Assembly: GCF_008710285.1 (NCBI RefSeq)
Contig: NZ_VYQF01000001.1
Location: 558,001 to 622,000 of the forward strand
Length of the DNA: 64,000 nt
Source of the DNA: Ginsengibacter hankyongi
GTDB lineage: Bacteria > Bacteroidota > Bacteroidia > Chitinophagales > Chitinophagaceae
Direction of reading: 5' to 3'
Below, in pieces: positions 8,837 to 17,397 of the stretch. The notes beneath the pieces were generated by a model. That model saw only the letters and a program-made list of their open reading frames with translations. It was not told the origin of the DNA and did not search any database. How positions within the stretch are numbered: the first letter of the stretch is position 1; the number at the start of each line of letters is the position of its first letter. Made by a program: the position numbers and the translations under genes.

Positions 8837-9994
8837 ATGGCAATCATGCTTACTGTAAAAGGCGTTTACACTACGTCGTTATTACTTCTGTCAATGTCGT
8901 GCATTGCGCAGCACGCGCCTATAAAAAACACTTACACAAGCGAAGATGGAATTCCACATTTGATCATTGAAAGAAAAATGATCTATCACCCGGACACTGC
9001 ATGGCTCTATAACCATCATGCTTCAATCACACATTTGAAAAATCTGTTTATTGCAATCTGGAGTGATGGAATGATTGATGAAGATAAGCCCGGCCAGCGT
9101 GTATTTTTCGCTGTATCAAAAGATTTTTTTCATTGGTCAGCGCCGCAGGTATTCGCTAACCCTGGTGTTTATAAAAATGACACGTTGAATGTGTTGACAG
9201 CCGCAGGGTTTCACCAGTTTAACGATACAATCGTTGCTTATTACGGAGAATATTCTCCTCATAAAACCAACACTCATCTATGGGCTAAAACATCCACTGA
9301 TGGCGAGCATTGGAGCAACGCTATCAATATGCATGTTCCTGTTAATCCCAATCACGGGCCCGAAAAAATTGCCAGCGGAAGATTAATTATCAGCGGCAAC
9401 TTTACATTTCCGTATACAGACGATTATCGCGGGTTAAGCGGCTGGACTATGAGTAGTTTTTACGCAGACAGTTTATATAAAGAAGATAACCCTGCAACAT
9501 TTTATGCACCGGCTGAAAAAAATAATTTACCGCCACTTTGCGAAGGGTCTTTTTTTCAAACAGATGACAGTATTATTCACATGCTGCTGCGTGTAACAGG
9601 CAAAGGATGGAAAGGAAAATTATGGTTAACTGAAAGTAAAGACAATGGTGCACACTGGTCATTGCCGGTTGAAACAAATTTTACGGATAATGACAGCAAA
9701 TTTCATTTTGGCCGCTTGCCTAATCGACGTTTTTATTATGCAGGTATTCCGGATACCTTGCATCATTATGCCAGAACACCGTTAGTACTTTCAATTTCAA
9801 ATGACGGAAAATTGTTTGATAAAAATTATATCATTGCCGATGAACCCTATAATTTAAAGAAAGAAGGATTATGGAAAGGTGGCCAATATGGCTATCCGCA
9901 TACTATGATCTACAAAGGCGATATGTATGTGATTGTATCAAGAATGAAAGAAGCAATCGAAGTGATACGTTTTAAGATTGACCAATTAAAATGA
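8837..9994 (+). CDS. Exported sialidase-fold (BNR/Asp-box) protein, specificity unknown
   Basis: The 385-residue protein begins with a signal peptide (hydrophobic core about 10-24, ending CIAQ). It then shows the repeats of a six-bladed beta-propeller: a full Asp box SKDNGAHW near residue 268 and degenerate ones (TSTDGEHW, SKDFFHW, SNDGKLF). This is the fold of the exo-alpha-sialidase superfamily. I do not see a convincing FRIP arginine motif, so true GH33 activity is doubtful. Its place between GH92 and GH2 suggests an exo-glycosidase or glycan-binding role in the same pathway. An ATG three codons in (8846) is an alternative start. A -7-like TAATTTTG lies at 8807-8814, so it may have its own promoter. 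Confidence 0.72.
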   Translation: MAIMLTVKGVYTTSLLLLSMSCIAQHAPIKNTYTSEDGIPHLIIERKMIYHPDTAWLYNHHASITHLKNLFIAIWSDGMIDEDKPGQRVFFAVSKDFFHWSAPQVFANPGVYKNDTLNVLTAAGFHQFNDTIVAYYGEYSPHKTNTHLWAKTSTDGEHWSNAINMHVPVNPNHGPEKIASGRLIISGNFTFPYTDDYRGLSGWTMSSFYADSLYKEDNPATFYAPAEKNNLPPLCEGSFFQTDDSIIHMLLRVTGKGWKGKLWLTESKDNGAHWSLPVETNFTDNDSKFHFGRLPNRRFYYAGIPDTLHHYARTPLVLSISNDGKLFDKNYIIADEPYNLKKEGLWKGGQYGYPHTMIYKGDMYVIVSRMKEAIEVIRFKIDQLK

Positions 9995-10105
9995 TTTGAA
10001 AAAAATGTTATCCCGCAAAGAAACAACGGCACAAAGGGATTCTCTTAGTGTTGTCAGTGACTTTGTGGTAAAAGTTCAACCCATAAAAACTTAACTTAAC
10101 GCTAC
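9995..10105. repeat. Degenerate intergenic CACAAAG-type palindromic repeat
   Basis: The 111-bp gap holds short words GCAAAG and CACAAAG (10015-10036) facing ACTTTGTGGTAAA (10060-10072). This is a weak, decayed version of the clearer palindrome at 23538-23610. Similar CACAAAGACAC/GTGTCTTTGTG elements are common as scattered intergenic repeats in bacterial genomes. The mRNA could fold here between the sialidase-like and GH2 genes. Confidence 0.45.
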
Positions 10106-12730
10106 ATGAGAATTTTAAAATTATTACTCCCGCTTGTTTGTTTAATTTCTTTCAGCGCACATGCGCAGCAGTATGAACTAAATAAAGGCTGGCAATGCAT
10201 CAACATAAAAAAAACAAAGGATTACGGTGAAAAAATATCGCAGCCATCTTACCACCTGAAAGGATTTATGAACGCAACCGTTCCGGGCACAGTGCTAACA
10301 AACCTGCTTGATAACAAAATGATTCCTGATCCATTTTATGCATTGAACAACGAAAAAATTCCCGACATTTATAATACAGGAAGCGACTATTATACCTATT
10401 GGTTTGTAAAAGATTTCAATGAAAAAATCAATAAAGAGGGTGATCAGGTATGGCTCCACTTCAGGGGCATCAATTATAGTTGCGACATATTTTTGAATGG
10501 TCATAAATTAAACGAAAAGAGATTTTACGGAATGTTTTTGCGCCAGCAATATAACATTACGCAATGGCTGGCAAAAGATGGGAAGAACAGGTTGGCTGTT
10601 ATTGTTTATCCGCCGGATCCTGTCGGCAATCCAAATGGAGGCCAGGGCGGAGATGGTACCATCGCAAAAAATGTTTCGCACCAATATGTAGCAGGCTGGG
10701 ATTGGATTCAACCAATAAGAGACCGCAACACCGGCATCTGGGATAAAGTAACCATTGAAAAAACCGGTGCTATTAATATTCAAAACGTACACGTTATAAC
10801 GTTAGTGCCGGGCAAAAGATTTATTGAAGGAAACCAGGATCCTGCAACCATAAAAGTTTCCGCTGAATTATTAAATGCCGGAAACAAAACCATCGCAGGT
10901 GATTTGCAGTATGAATTAGGAGGGGAAAAAATTTCAACGCATATATCAGTAGCTGCGGGCGCTAATGTTACAGCATCATTACCCGATTTTGTTTTACAAA
11001 ATCCAAAACTCTGGTGGCCCAATGGTTATGGCCCGCAAAATTTATATAACATCAATGTAAAATTTATAAATGATGATGCTGCTGCAATAAGCGATGTGGA
11101 GCATATACAATTTGGTGTACGTGAAATAAATACCAACTGGAATACTGTAACACGCAGCCGCGAGGTATTGGTGAATGGCCAGAAAATATTTATTAAAGGT
11201 GGTAACTGGATAGTGTCTGATGAGATGCTGCGTTTATCGGGCGACCGTTATGATGCTGAGATAAGGTTTCACCGCGATATGAACCTAAACCTCATTCGCG
11301 TATGGGGCGGTGCACTAACAGAGCGACCTGAATTTTATGATGCCTGTGATAAATATGGTTTGCTTGTAATGCAGGATTTCTGGAACTCCGGCGATTGCAA
11401 TGGCCGGTGGCTTGATCCTATGAAAAAAGAAGATCAATGGACGAGAAGAAAATACCCCGACAGTCATCAATTATTTCTTGCTTCAGTTATTGACCAGGTA
11501 AAGATGATTCGCAATCATCCTTCCCTCGCATTGTGGTGCGGCGGAAATGAAATAACGCCTCCTGAAGATATATTAGTTGCCATGCGTGATTCAATAATAC
11601 CCCAACTGGATGGCACAAGATATTTGATTGAATATTCAAACTCCGATAGCATGTCGTACAATCCTTTCGGTGGGAATGGCGACGGGCCTTACCAGATTCA
11701 AAACATCAATACATTTTGGGAACATCAGACATTTCCTTTTAACTCCGAAGTGGGTTCTGTTGGTATGGGTGATTATGCTTCGCTGGAAAGATTTATTCCA
11801 AAAGAAAATATGATCATTCCTGATTTTACATCCAGGAAAATTGATAGTGTATGGCGATATCATAAATACATCGGCTACGATCATTACATTGATGCGTATG
11901 GCAAGCCAAAAGATGTAAAAGATTTTGCTGATAAGGCACAATTGGTTAATTATGATCAGTACCGTGCATTGATGGAAGGCTTCAGCGCCCACATGTGGGA
12001 ATGGTACACAGGTGTGATTATCTGGAAGACACAAAACCCTTGGACTGCCTTGCGTGGACAGATGTATGATTATTATCTTGACCCCAATGCCTGTTTGTAC
12101 GGTTTGCATAACGGCAGTGAGCCTTTTCATGTTATGTATAATCCTGCAGATGGTATGGTGATGATTGCTAATAATACTTTTACATCAAAACACAATATTA
12201 TGCTGCAGGTAAAAATGTATGATATGAATGGAAAAGATTCTTTACTTACGCAGGTGTTCTCAGAAATTGAGCCCACACGTTCTAAAAAATATCTTTCCGT
12301 AAAACCCTTGTTGGATAAATTAGTGAAGGATAAAGGGGCTTTTCTTTATTTATCTTTATCAGATGAAAATAAAAGATTGTTAAGTGATAATTTATACTGG
12401 TTACCCGATTCTACCGGAAATTATTCAGGGCTGCAGGAAATGAAGAAAGCAATAGTGAATGTTAGAGCAAATGAAAAAGCAAAAGGTAAAGTTGAAGTAA
12501 CCGTTAGTAATTCCAAAGACAATCCCGTTGCGTTCTTTAACAGATTATCGTTAGTAAATATTTTAACAAAAAAAAGAATATTACCAACATTTTATAGTGA
12601 TAATTATATTTCAGTTTTACCTGGAGAAGAAAGAAAAATTACTATAGATTACACACCCGTTGCAAATGAGAAAGCAGCGGTTGAATTATATGGCTGGAAT
12701 GTAGATAAACAATATATTGACATAAAATAA
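10106..12730 (+). CDS. Exported GH2 glycosidase, probable (endo-)beta-mannosidase type
   Basis: The 874-residue protein has a signal peptide (MRILKLLLPLVCLISFSAHAQ). A jelly-roll domain (about 25-210, with WLHFRGINYSCDIFLNGH) and an Ig-like domain precede a TIM barrel. The acid/base is E482 in LWCGGNEITPP. The nucleophile should be E548 in FNSEVGSVG, a motif I associate with plant-type mannosylglycoprotein endo-beta-mannosidases. The alternative in the same subfamily is exo-beta-D-glucosaminidase. The motif MWEWYTGVIIWKTQNPWTAL lies at about 633-652. Beside GH20, GH92 and GH29 the simplest reading is cleavage of the Man-beta-1,4-GlcNAc bond of an N-glycan core. Family is certain, substrate inferred. 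Confidence 0.9.
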   Translation: MRILKLLLPLVCLISFSAHAQQYELNKGWQCINIKKTKDYGEKISQPSYHLKGFMNATVPGTVLTNLLDNKMIPDPFYALNNEKIPDIYNTGSDYYTYWFVKDFNEKINKEGDQVWLHFRGINYSCDIFLNGHKLNEKRFYGMFLRQQYNITQWLAKDGKNRLAVIVYPPDPVGNPNGGQGGDGTIAKNVSHQYVAGWDWIQPIRDRNTGIWDKVTIEKTGAINIQNVHVITLVPGKRFIEGNQDPATIKVSAELLNAGNKTIAGDLQYELGGEKISTHISVAAGANVTASLPDFVLQNPKLWWPNGYGPQNLYNINVKFINDDAAAISDVEHIQFGVREINTNWNTVTRSREVLVNGQKIFIKGGNWIVSDEMLRLSGDRYDAEIRFHRDMNLNLIRVWGGALTERPEFYDACDKYGLLVMQDFWNSGDCNGRWLDPMKKEDQWTRRKYPDSHQLFLASVIDQVKMIRNHPSLALWCGGNEITPPEDILVAMRDSIIPQLDGTRYLIEYSNSDSMSYNPFGGNGDGPYQIQNINTFWEHQTFPFNSEVGSVGMGDYASLERFIPKENMIIPDFTSRKIDSVWRYHKYIGYDHYIDAYGKPKDVKDFADKAQLVNYDQYRALMEGFSAHMWEWYTGVIIWKTQNPWTALRGQMYDYYLDPNACLYGLHNGSEPFHVMYNPADGMVMIANNTFTSKHNIMLQVKMYDMNGKDSLLTQVFSEIEPTRSKKYLSVKPLLDKLVKDKGAFLYLSLSDENKRLLSDNLYWLPDSTGNYSGLQEMKKAIVNVRANEKAKGKVEVTVSNSKDNPVAFFNRLSLVNILTKKRILPTFYSDNYISVLPGEERKITIDYTPVANEKAAVELYGWNVDKQYIDIK

Positions 12731-12789
12731 AATAGTTTAAGTAGACCACTAATAGTTATTAAAGTACAATCAAAATTATCAATGTTATT

Positions 12790-14232
12790 ATGAAAAAAAT
12801 TTTTACTGCTTTTATTCTACTCATGTTTATAAAAGCACATGCACAGCAACATAATTTTTCTGATAAATATGTGGTGCCTTCCGATACACTCGTGCAACAA
12901 AAGTTAGCGCACTGGCAGGATATAAAGTTTGGGCTATTGATGCATTGGGGCACGTATAGCGAATGGGGCATTGTTGAAAGCTGGAGCATTTGTCCTGAAG
13001 ATGAAGGCTGGACACAGCGTCGCGGACCTTATGCAGCTAATTATTTTGATTATGTAAAAGCATACGAAAATTTACAAACCACCTTTAATCCAACAAAATT
13101 CGATCCTGACAAATGGGCCGCGGCTGCTAAAGATGCCGGAATGAAATATGTTGTGTTCACCACCAAGCATCATGATGGCTTTTGTATGTTTGATACCAAG
13201 CAAACAGATTATAAGATCACTTCACCTAAAACACCATTCTCAACTAATCCCAAAGCGAATGTGGCCAAAGAAGTATTTGATGCATTTAGAAAAGATGGCT
13301 TTATGATCGGCGCTTATTTTTCCAAACCTGATTGGCACTGTCCCTATTATTGGTGGCCCTATTTTCCGCCAAAAGACAGAAATGTAAATTATGATCCAAA
13401 GAAATATCCTGAAAGATGGAACGATTTTAAAAATTATACTTACAGCCAAATCCAGGAATTGATGACAGGTTATGGTAAGATGGATATTCTCTGGCTGGAT
13501 GGCGGATGGGTCCGTCCAAAATCTACTATTGATACAAGTGTGGAGTGGCAACGCGGCATTGTGTACGACCAGGATATTGACATGGCACGCATTGCAAAAA
13601 TGGCAAGACAGAATCAGCCGGGGTTACTTGTTGTTGACAGAACCGTTAGTGGGGAATTTGAAAATTATGTTACTCCCGAACAAACCATCCCAGCAACACC
13701 AATGGAACATCCATGGGAGAGCTGCATCACCATGGGTAATTCATGGAGCTATGTGCCGCATGATCATTATAAATCAACTAACGATCTCGTACACATGCTT
13801 TTAAAAATTATTTCACGTGGCGGTAATTTTTTATTGAACATCGGCCCTTCGCCTGAAGGCGATTGGAGCGATACTGCGTATAGCCGCCTGAAGGAAATTG
13901 GTGTGTGGATGAAAGTTCACGGTAACGGCGTGTACAATACTATTCCGCTGGCACCTTATGAAGATGGAAACATTGTTTACCTTCAATCGAAAGACAAGAA
14001 GAACATGTATGTATATGTGTTAAGTGATAAAACGAATGATGTTATATTGCCTGCAAGCATAACGTTAAGCAACATAGTCGTAAACAAAAAAAGTAAAATT
14101 GTTTTATTGGATTCACCAAAAGAAAAAATAAAATTCAAAAGTGAAGGTGGCTCAACCGTGATAAGTATTCCATCAAAACTACAAAATAAAGTTGCAGGAA
14201 ATTATGCGGTGGCGTTTAAGATAACTCAATAA
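12790..14232 (+). CDS. Exported GH29 alpha-L-fucosidase
   Basis: The enzyme releases alpha-linked L-fucose by a retaining mechanism. The 480-residue product has a signal peptide (FTAFILLMFIKAHAQ) and the GH29 opening FGLLMHWGTYSEWG. It also has the substrate-pocket motif VVFTTKHHDGFCMFD, and the nucleophile is D237 in KMDILWLDGGWV. A beta-sandwich closes the C-terminus. The acid/base residue of GH29 is poorly conserved and I do not assign it. The gene follows the GH2 gene by 59 bp and is the last of the glycosidase run; a hairpin with a T-stretch lies just downstream. Core or antennal fucose of glycoprotein glycans is the likely target. Confidence 0.94.
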   Translation: MKKIFTAFILLMFIKAHAQQHNFSDKYVVPSDTLVQQKLAHWQDIKFGLLMHWGTYSEWGIVESWSICPEDEGWTQRRGPYAANYFDYVKAYENLQTTFNPTKFDPDKWAAAAKDAGMKYVVFTTKHHDGFCMFDTKQTDYKITSPKTPFSTNPKANVAKEVFDAFRKDGFMIGAYFSKPDWHCPYYWWPYFPPKDRNVNYDPKKYPERWNDFKNYTYSQIQELMTGYGKMDILWLDGGWVRPKSTIDTSVEWQRGIVYDQDIDMARIAKMARQNQPGLLVVDRTVSGEFENYVTPEQTIPATPMEHPWESCITMGNSWSYVPHDHYKSTNDLVHMLLKIISRGGNFLLNIGPSPEGDWSDTAYSRLKEIGVWMKVHGNGVYNTIPLAPYEDGNIVYLQSKDKKNMYVYVLSDKTNDVILPASITLSNIVVNKKSKIVLLDSPKEKIKFKSEGGSTVISIPSKLQNKVAGNYAVAFKITQ

Positions 14233-14253
14233 AAAAAGGCATTCTGGTGATAC

Positions 14254-14302
14254 AATTTCCCGGGTTGGTTCCAAATAATGCAGGGAATCGATCCGGGAAA
14301 TT
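14254..14302. terminator. Bidirectional hairpin terminator between convergent genes
   Basis: AATTTCCCGG (14254-14263) pairs perfectly with CCGGGAAATT (14293-14302) across a 29-nt loop and runs into TTTTT (14301-14305). It separates the fucosidase gene (plus strand, ends 14232) from the acetyltransferase gene (minus strand, stop codon at 14304-14306). The loop is long for an intrinsic terminator, so efficiency is uncertain. Confidence 0.55.
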
Positions 14303-14303
14303 T

Positions 14304-14591
14304 TTACACATAATTTTTATCAATTAAATAATTATACTCCGGGCGCTTTTTTAAATAACTGCTCACAAAAGGACAATACACCATTACTTTTTTATTTTGA
14401 CTCTTGGCCCATTCCAAACCAAAATTTGCTAAGGCAGTTGCCAGGCCTCTACCCTTTAATCTTTCGGGGACATGAGTGTGCATGAGGGCTATATCATTTT
14501 TATAAAAACGATATTGAAGTGTGGCCAATTCGCCATCCATGGTTATTTCAAATTGCTGTTGAGTCGTATTATCTGAGATATCAATATTCAA
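14304..14591 (-). CDS. Small GNAT-type acetyltransferase (NATD1/YjdJ-like)
   Basis: This 95-residue protein is the mini-GNAT domain of the acetyltransf_CG family: strands at the start, the motif MHTHVPERLKGRGLATALANFGLEWA (acetyl-CoA-binding loop with GRG at about 53-55), then the C-terminal CPFVSSYLKKRPEY, the family's other hallmark. The substrate is unknown. The gene is 7 bp from the SemiSWEET stop, so the two are probably co-transcribed. A second member of this family lies at 45477-45779. Confidence 0.88.
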   Translation of the reverse strand: MNIDISDNTTQQQFEITMDGELATLQYRFYKNDIALMHTHVPERLKGRGLATALANFGLEWAKSQNKKVMVYCPFVSSYLKKRPEYNYLIDKNYV

Positions 14592-14598
14592 TTTTTGC

Positions 14599-14853
14599 CT
14601 ATTTATACTTTAGCTTATACGAAAGAATAATCGCTGCAAACAGAAACGTTACACTGTTTGCTACAGTAACCGGCAGGTTATGACTAAGTAGCCCATACAA
14701 CAGCCAAAACAAAGTACCGAATGTAAACAGCGCATACATGTATAGAGAAATACCACTGGTGTTTTTTGTCTGAATTGTTTTTAAAGCCTGCGGCAAAAAT
14801 GAAATTGTGGTACAAAATGCAGCCAGCATGCCAAGTAGGGTGATTGAATTCAT
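14599..14853 (-). CDS. SemiSWEET sugar transporter (PQ-loop/MtN3 family)
   Basis: The 84-residue protein forms one three-helix bundle (about residues 5-20, 37-55 and 60-79) with the PQ-loop motif in helix 1 (ISFLPQALKTIQTKNTSG). That is the whole size of a bacterial SemiSWEET, which works as a homodimer and passes mono- or disaccharides down their gradient. The substrate cannot be read from sequence. Its position between an exo-glycosidase cluster and the arabinose locus fits sugar handling. It would be transcribed from about 14.9 kb, together with the small acetyltransferase. Confidence 0.88.
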   Translation of the reverse strand: MNSITLLGMLAAFCTTISFLPQALKTIQTKNTSGISLYMYALFTFGTLFWLLYGLLSHNLPVTVANSVTFLFAAIILSYKLKYK

Positions 14854-15266
14854 TATAAACTTTTGGGACTTAATTTAATTAGTGCCGAAGGTAAATTATT
14901 TAATCACCCGCTGTTCTCTTATACATCAAAAAAAGACCCCGTAACTACCAATGCATTCAACGTCCGTTATTATCAACGGCGCATTTACAAGAATTAATAA
15001 GAGTCGGGTGAGGTAATCGCGGATTGAATTACTGCAAATATTTTATGTCTTATTTGTTTAATACATTGCGTTTATGGCTGGCCGATAGGTATGAACAGTC
15101 TGCTCATACCGATGTCTAATGCCCATGTTTGAAAATGTATTTTGGCGGGTTCAGTTCTCGCTTAATTAACTTACCCCGAAAAAAAATTAAAAAAAATATA
15201 TAGGATAAATAATACTTTTGAAAATCTTAAACCACAAACAGTTTTCTATTTTCAAAAAAAAATCTT
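14854..15266. promoter_or_regulatory. Divergent intergenic region with inverted repeats and a -7-like box before galM
   Basis: This 413-bp region carries no gene I can support. It holds GGTATGA-N9-TCATACC (15088-15110), with the arms matching at further positions outside the core; CCGTT-N6-AACGG; and a perfect 10-bp inverted repeat TTTTGAAAAT (15216-15225) / ATTTTCAAAA (15248-15257). TACTTTTG at 15213-15220 matches the Bacteroidota -7 box TAnnTTTG, but I find no -33 TTTG at the right distance. The word TTTGAAAAT also occurs at 15128-15136. Any of these could be an operator for the Nudix arabinose regulator encoded at 27 kb. That is inference. Confidence 0.4.
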
Positions 15267-16406
15267 ATGAAATCGATCAGCGGAACACTTGTCTTTGTTA
15301 TAATTTGTACTTTATTTACCAATTGTAATAACTCATCCGAAAAAAATAAAATGGCAGCAGCAAAAGATGCAATTAGTAAAAAAGATTGGGGCGAAGTTGA
15401 TGGAAAGAAAATTTACCTGTATACGCTGGAAAATAATAATGGAACTACGATGACGATTACCAATTACGGCGGCACTGTAACGTCATTTGTTACACAAGAT
15501 AAAAACGGGAATAAGTCCAGCATCATTATTGGTTTCGATAGTTTGCAACCTTACCTTCAGCACCCTCCCTATTTTGGTGCATTAATTGGCCGCTATGGAA
15601 ACCGCATTGGCAATGCAAAGTTTACACTGGATGGCACTACTTATAAACTTGCAGCTAATGATGGCAAGAATCATTTGCATGGCGGATTGAAAGGATTTGA
15701 TAAAGTAGTTTGGGACGCGACAATTCCTAATGACAGCGTGCCGTCGCTGACTTTAAAGTATTTAAGTAAAGATGGAGAAGAAGGTTACCCGGGCAACCTC
15801 AATGTTACGGTTCAATATACTTTAAACAATGATGATGGACTCGAAATTGAATATAATGCTGAAACCGACAAAGCCACTCCTGTTAATTTAACCAACCATA
15901 GTTATTTTAATTTAACGGGCGATGTAAGCAATACAATTCTTAATCATACGCTAATGATCGATGCAGATCATTACACGCCAGTTGATACCACATTAATTCC
16001 TACCGGCGAAATTAAACCGGTGAAAGGAACGCCTTTTGATTTTACTACGGCAAAAAAAATCGGTCAGGATATTGATGCTGTTAAAGGTGGTTATGATCAT
16101 AATTGGGTATTGAATAAAAAAGATACTTCATTGCAAAAAGTTGCAGAGCTTTCAGATTCGATAAGTGGAAGAACATTGGAAGTATATACAACCCAACCGG
16201 GACTTCAGTTTTATACAGGAAATTTTTTAGATGGAAAATTTGTAAACAGGGGTGGAAAACCGCTACAGGTTCATACTGCCTTATGTTTGGAAACGCAGCA
16301 TTTTCCTGATTCGCCTAACAAACCAAATTTCCCCACAACGATTTTAAAACCAGGAGAAAAATATCATGCCGTTACTATTTATAAAGTGAAACTTAATAAG
16401 TCATAA
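15267..16406 (+). CDS. galM: Aldose 1-epimerase (mutarotase), lipoprotein
   Basis: Mutarotases interconvert alpha and beta anomers of free sugars. The 379-residue protein has a lipoprotein signal with the lipobox ending at C20 (TLFTNC), so it should sit in the periplasm or at the outer membrane rather than in the cytoplasm. Family motifs are visible: GRYGNRIGNAKFTLDG, NDGKNHLHGG (first catalytic His), LTNHSYFNL (second His) and, near the end, ALCLETQHFPDSPN with the catalytic Glu. It is the first gene of the arabinose locus, where it would supply the anomer used by transporter or isomerase. The HAD gene follows after 49 bp. Confidence 0.93.
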   Translation: MKSISGTLVFVIICTLFTNCNNSSEKNKMAAAKDAISKKDWGEVDGKKIYLYTLENNNGTTMTITNYGGTVTSFVTQDKNGNKSSIIIGFDSLQPYLQHPPYFGALIGRYGNRIGNAKFTLDGTTYKLAANDGKNHLHGGLKGFDKVVWDATIPNDSVPSLTLKYLSKDGEEGYPGNLNVTVQYTLNNDDGLEIEYNAETDKATPVNLTNHSYFNLTGDVSNTILNHTLMIDADHYTPVDTTLIPTGEIKPVKGTPFDFTTAKKIGQDIDAVKGGYDHNWVLNKKDTSLQKVAELSDSISGRTLEVYTTQPGLQFYTGNFLDGKFVNRGGKPLQVHTALCLETQHFPDSPNKPNFPTTILKPGEKYHAVTIYKVKLNKS

Positions 16407-16455
16407 GGCAACTGGTATATTTCATCTTCAATATTGCTAAACCTTTTAAATATCC

Positions 16456-17118
16456 ATGATCACCAAAGCCTTTATTTTCGACTTAAACGGAACAATGATT
16501 GACGATATGCAGTATCACGCGGAAGCATGGTATCATATCCTAAATAACGACTTAAATGCAGGCCTGTCTTGGGATGAAGTTAAGGCCGAAATGTATGGGA
16601 AGAACGATGAATTGCTTGTAAGAATTTTCGGGGGTGATCATTTCACAAAAGAAAAAATAAAGGAGTTATCAATTGAAAAAGAAAGAAGGTATCAGAAAGC
16701 ATACCTGCCCAACCTTTCCCTTATTAATGGATTACGCGAATTTTTAGAAAAAGCAAAACAGCAGCGTATCCCGATGGCAATAGGCTCTGCAGCCATTCCC
16801 TTTAATATAGATTTTGTTTTGGATAATTTAAAAATCCGCCATTATTTTCAAGCAATTGTTAGCGCCGACGATGTAACAATAAGTAAGCCCGATCCTGAAA
16901 CTTTTACCAAATGCAGCGAGCTTTTAAATGTTTCCGCAAAGGATTGTATTGTTTTTGAAGATGCCCCAAAAGGAGTGGAAGCTGCGGCAAACGCTGGTAT
17001 GGAAACGGTAGTGCTTACAACCATGCACAGCCAAGCGGAATTTAAGAACTTCAAAAACGTAATAGCTTTTATCAAAGATTACTCAGCAGTTGGGCCGGGC
17101 GATTTTTTAAGAAACTAG
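16456..17118 (+). CDS. HAD-superfamily phosphatase/phosphomutase-like protein with Asn in motif I
   Basis: The 220-residue protein belongs to the beta-phosphoglucomutase-like HAD subfamily. Motif I is FDLNGTMIDD at residues 8-17, the helical cap follows, motif II is IGSAA, the motif III lysine is in ISKPDPETF, and motif IV is FEDAPKGVEAA. Motif I normally reads DxDGT; here the second Asp, the general acid/base, is Asn (codon AAC). The nucleophile Asp is kept. The change should weaken normal phosphatase or mutase chemistry unless another residue substitutes. The gene follows galM and precedes araB in the arabinose locus, so a sugar-phosphate substrate is likely but unproven. Confidence 0.9.
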   Translation: MITKAFIFDLNGTMIDDMQYHAEAWYHILNNDLNAGLSWDEVKAEMYGKNDELLVRIFGGDHFTKEKIKELSIEKERRYQKAYLPNLSLINGLREFLEKAKQQRIPMAIGSAAIPFNIDFVLDNLKIRHYFQAIVSADDVTISKPDPETFTKCSELLNVSAKDCIVFEDAPKGVEAAANAGMETVVLTTMHSQAEFKNFKNVIAFIKDYSAVGPGDFLRN

Positions 17119-17397
17119 CTATTACAGGAGATGAAAATATTGGCTGAATGCAGTTTTCACTTAAAAAATTTCTTTCAAAGAAAATTAATTGTCAAAAATA
17201 CAATTAATTTCCACTAAATTTATATCGCGATTTATTCTCTCAGTCGAAAGACTGTTTCCGGGAAATAATTCCTGATCTAAAATATTTTAGAAGATTGCTT
17301 GTCCCATTTGAAATAGTAGTCAATCTAAATAAATAATAAAACAGTTATTAACGCATTTAAAATATTTTTTGTTTTCTTTTAAAGATAGCTTTTAAAA
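17119..17397. promoter_or_regulatory. araB upstream region with a strong inverted repeat and stem-loops
   Basis: Three structures lie in this 279-bp gap. First, AAATTAATTG (17182-17191) and CAATTAATTT (17201-17210) form a perfect 10-bp inverted repeat with a 9-bp spacer; it has no T-run and looks more like an operator than a terminator. Second, CAGTC-GAAA-GACTG (17241-17254) is a hairpin with a GNRA-type loop, followed directly by TTTCC-G-GGAAA. Third, TAATAA-N5-TTATTA lies at 17334-17350, about 50 bp before araB. The first and third are candidate binding sites for the arabinose regulator. The second may end the galM-HAD transcript or fold in the araB leader. Confidence 0.45.

Noticed and set aside
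11636-12130. 164-codon minus-strand frame inside the GH2 gene
   Set aside because: It is antisense to a region with intact GH2 motifs; its translation is rich in Ile/His/Cys without domain pattern.
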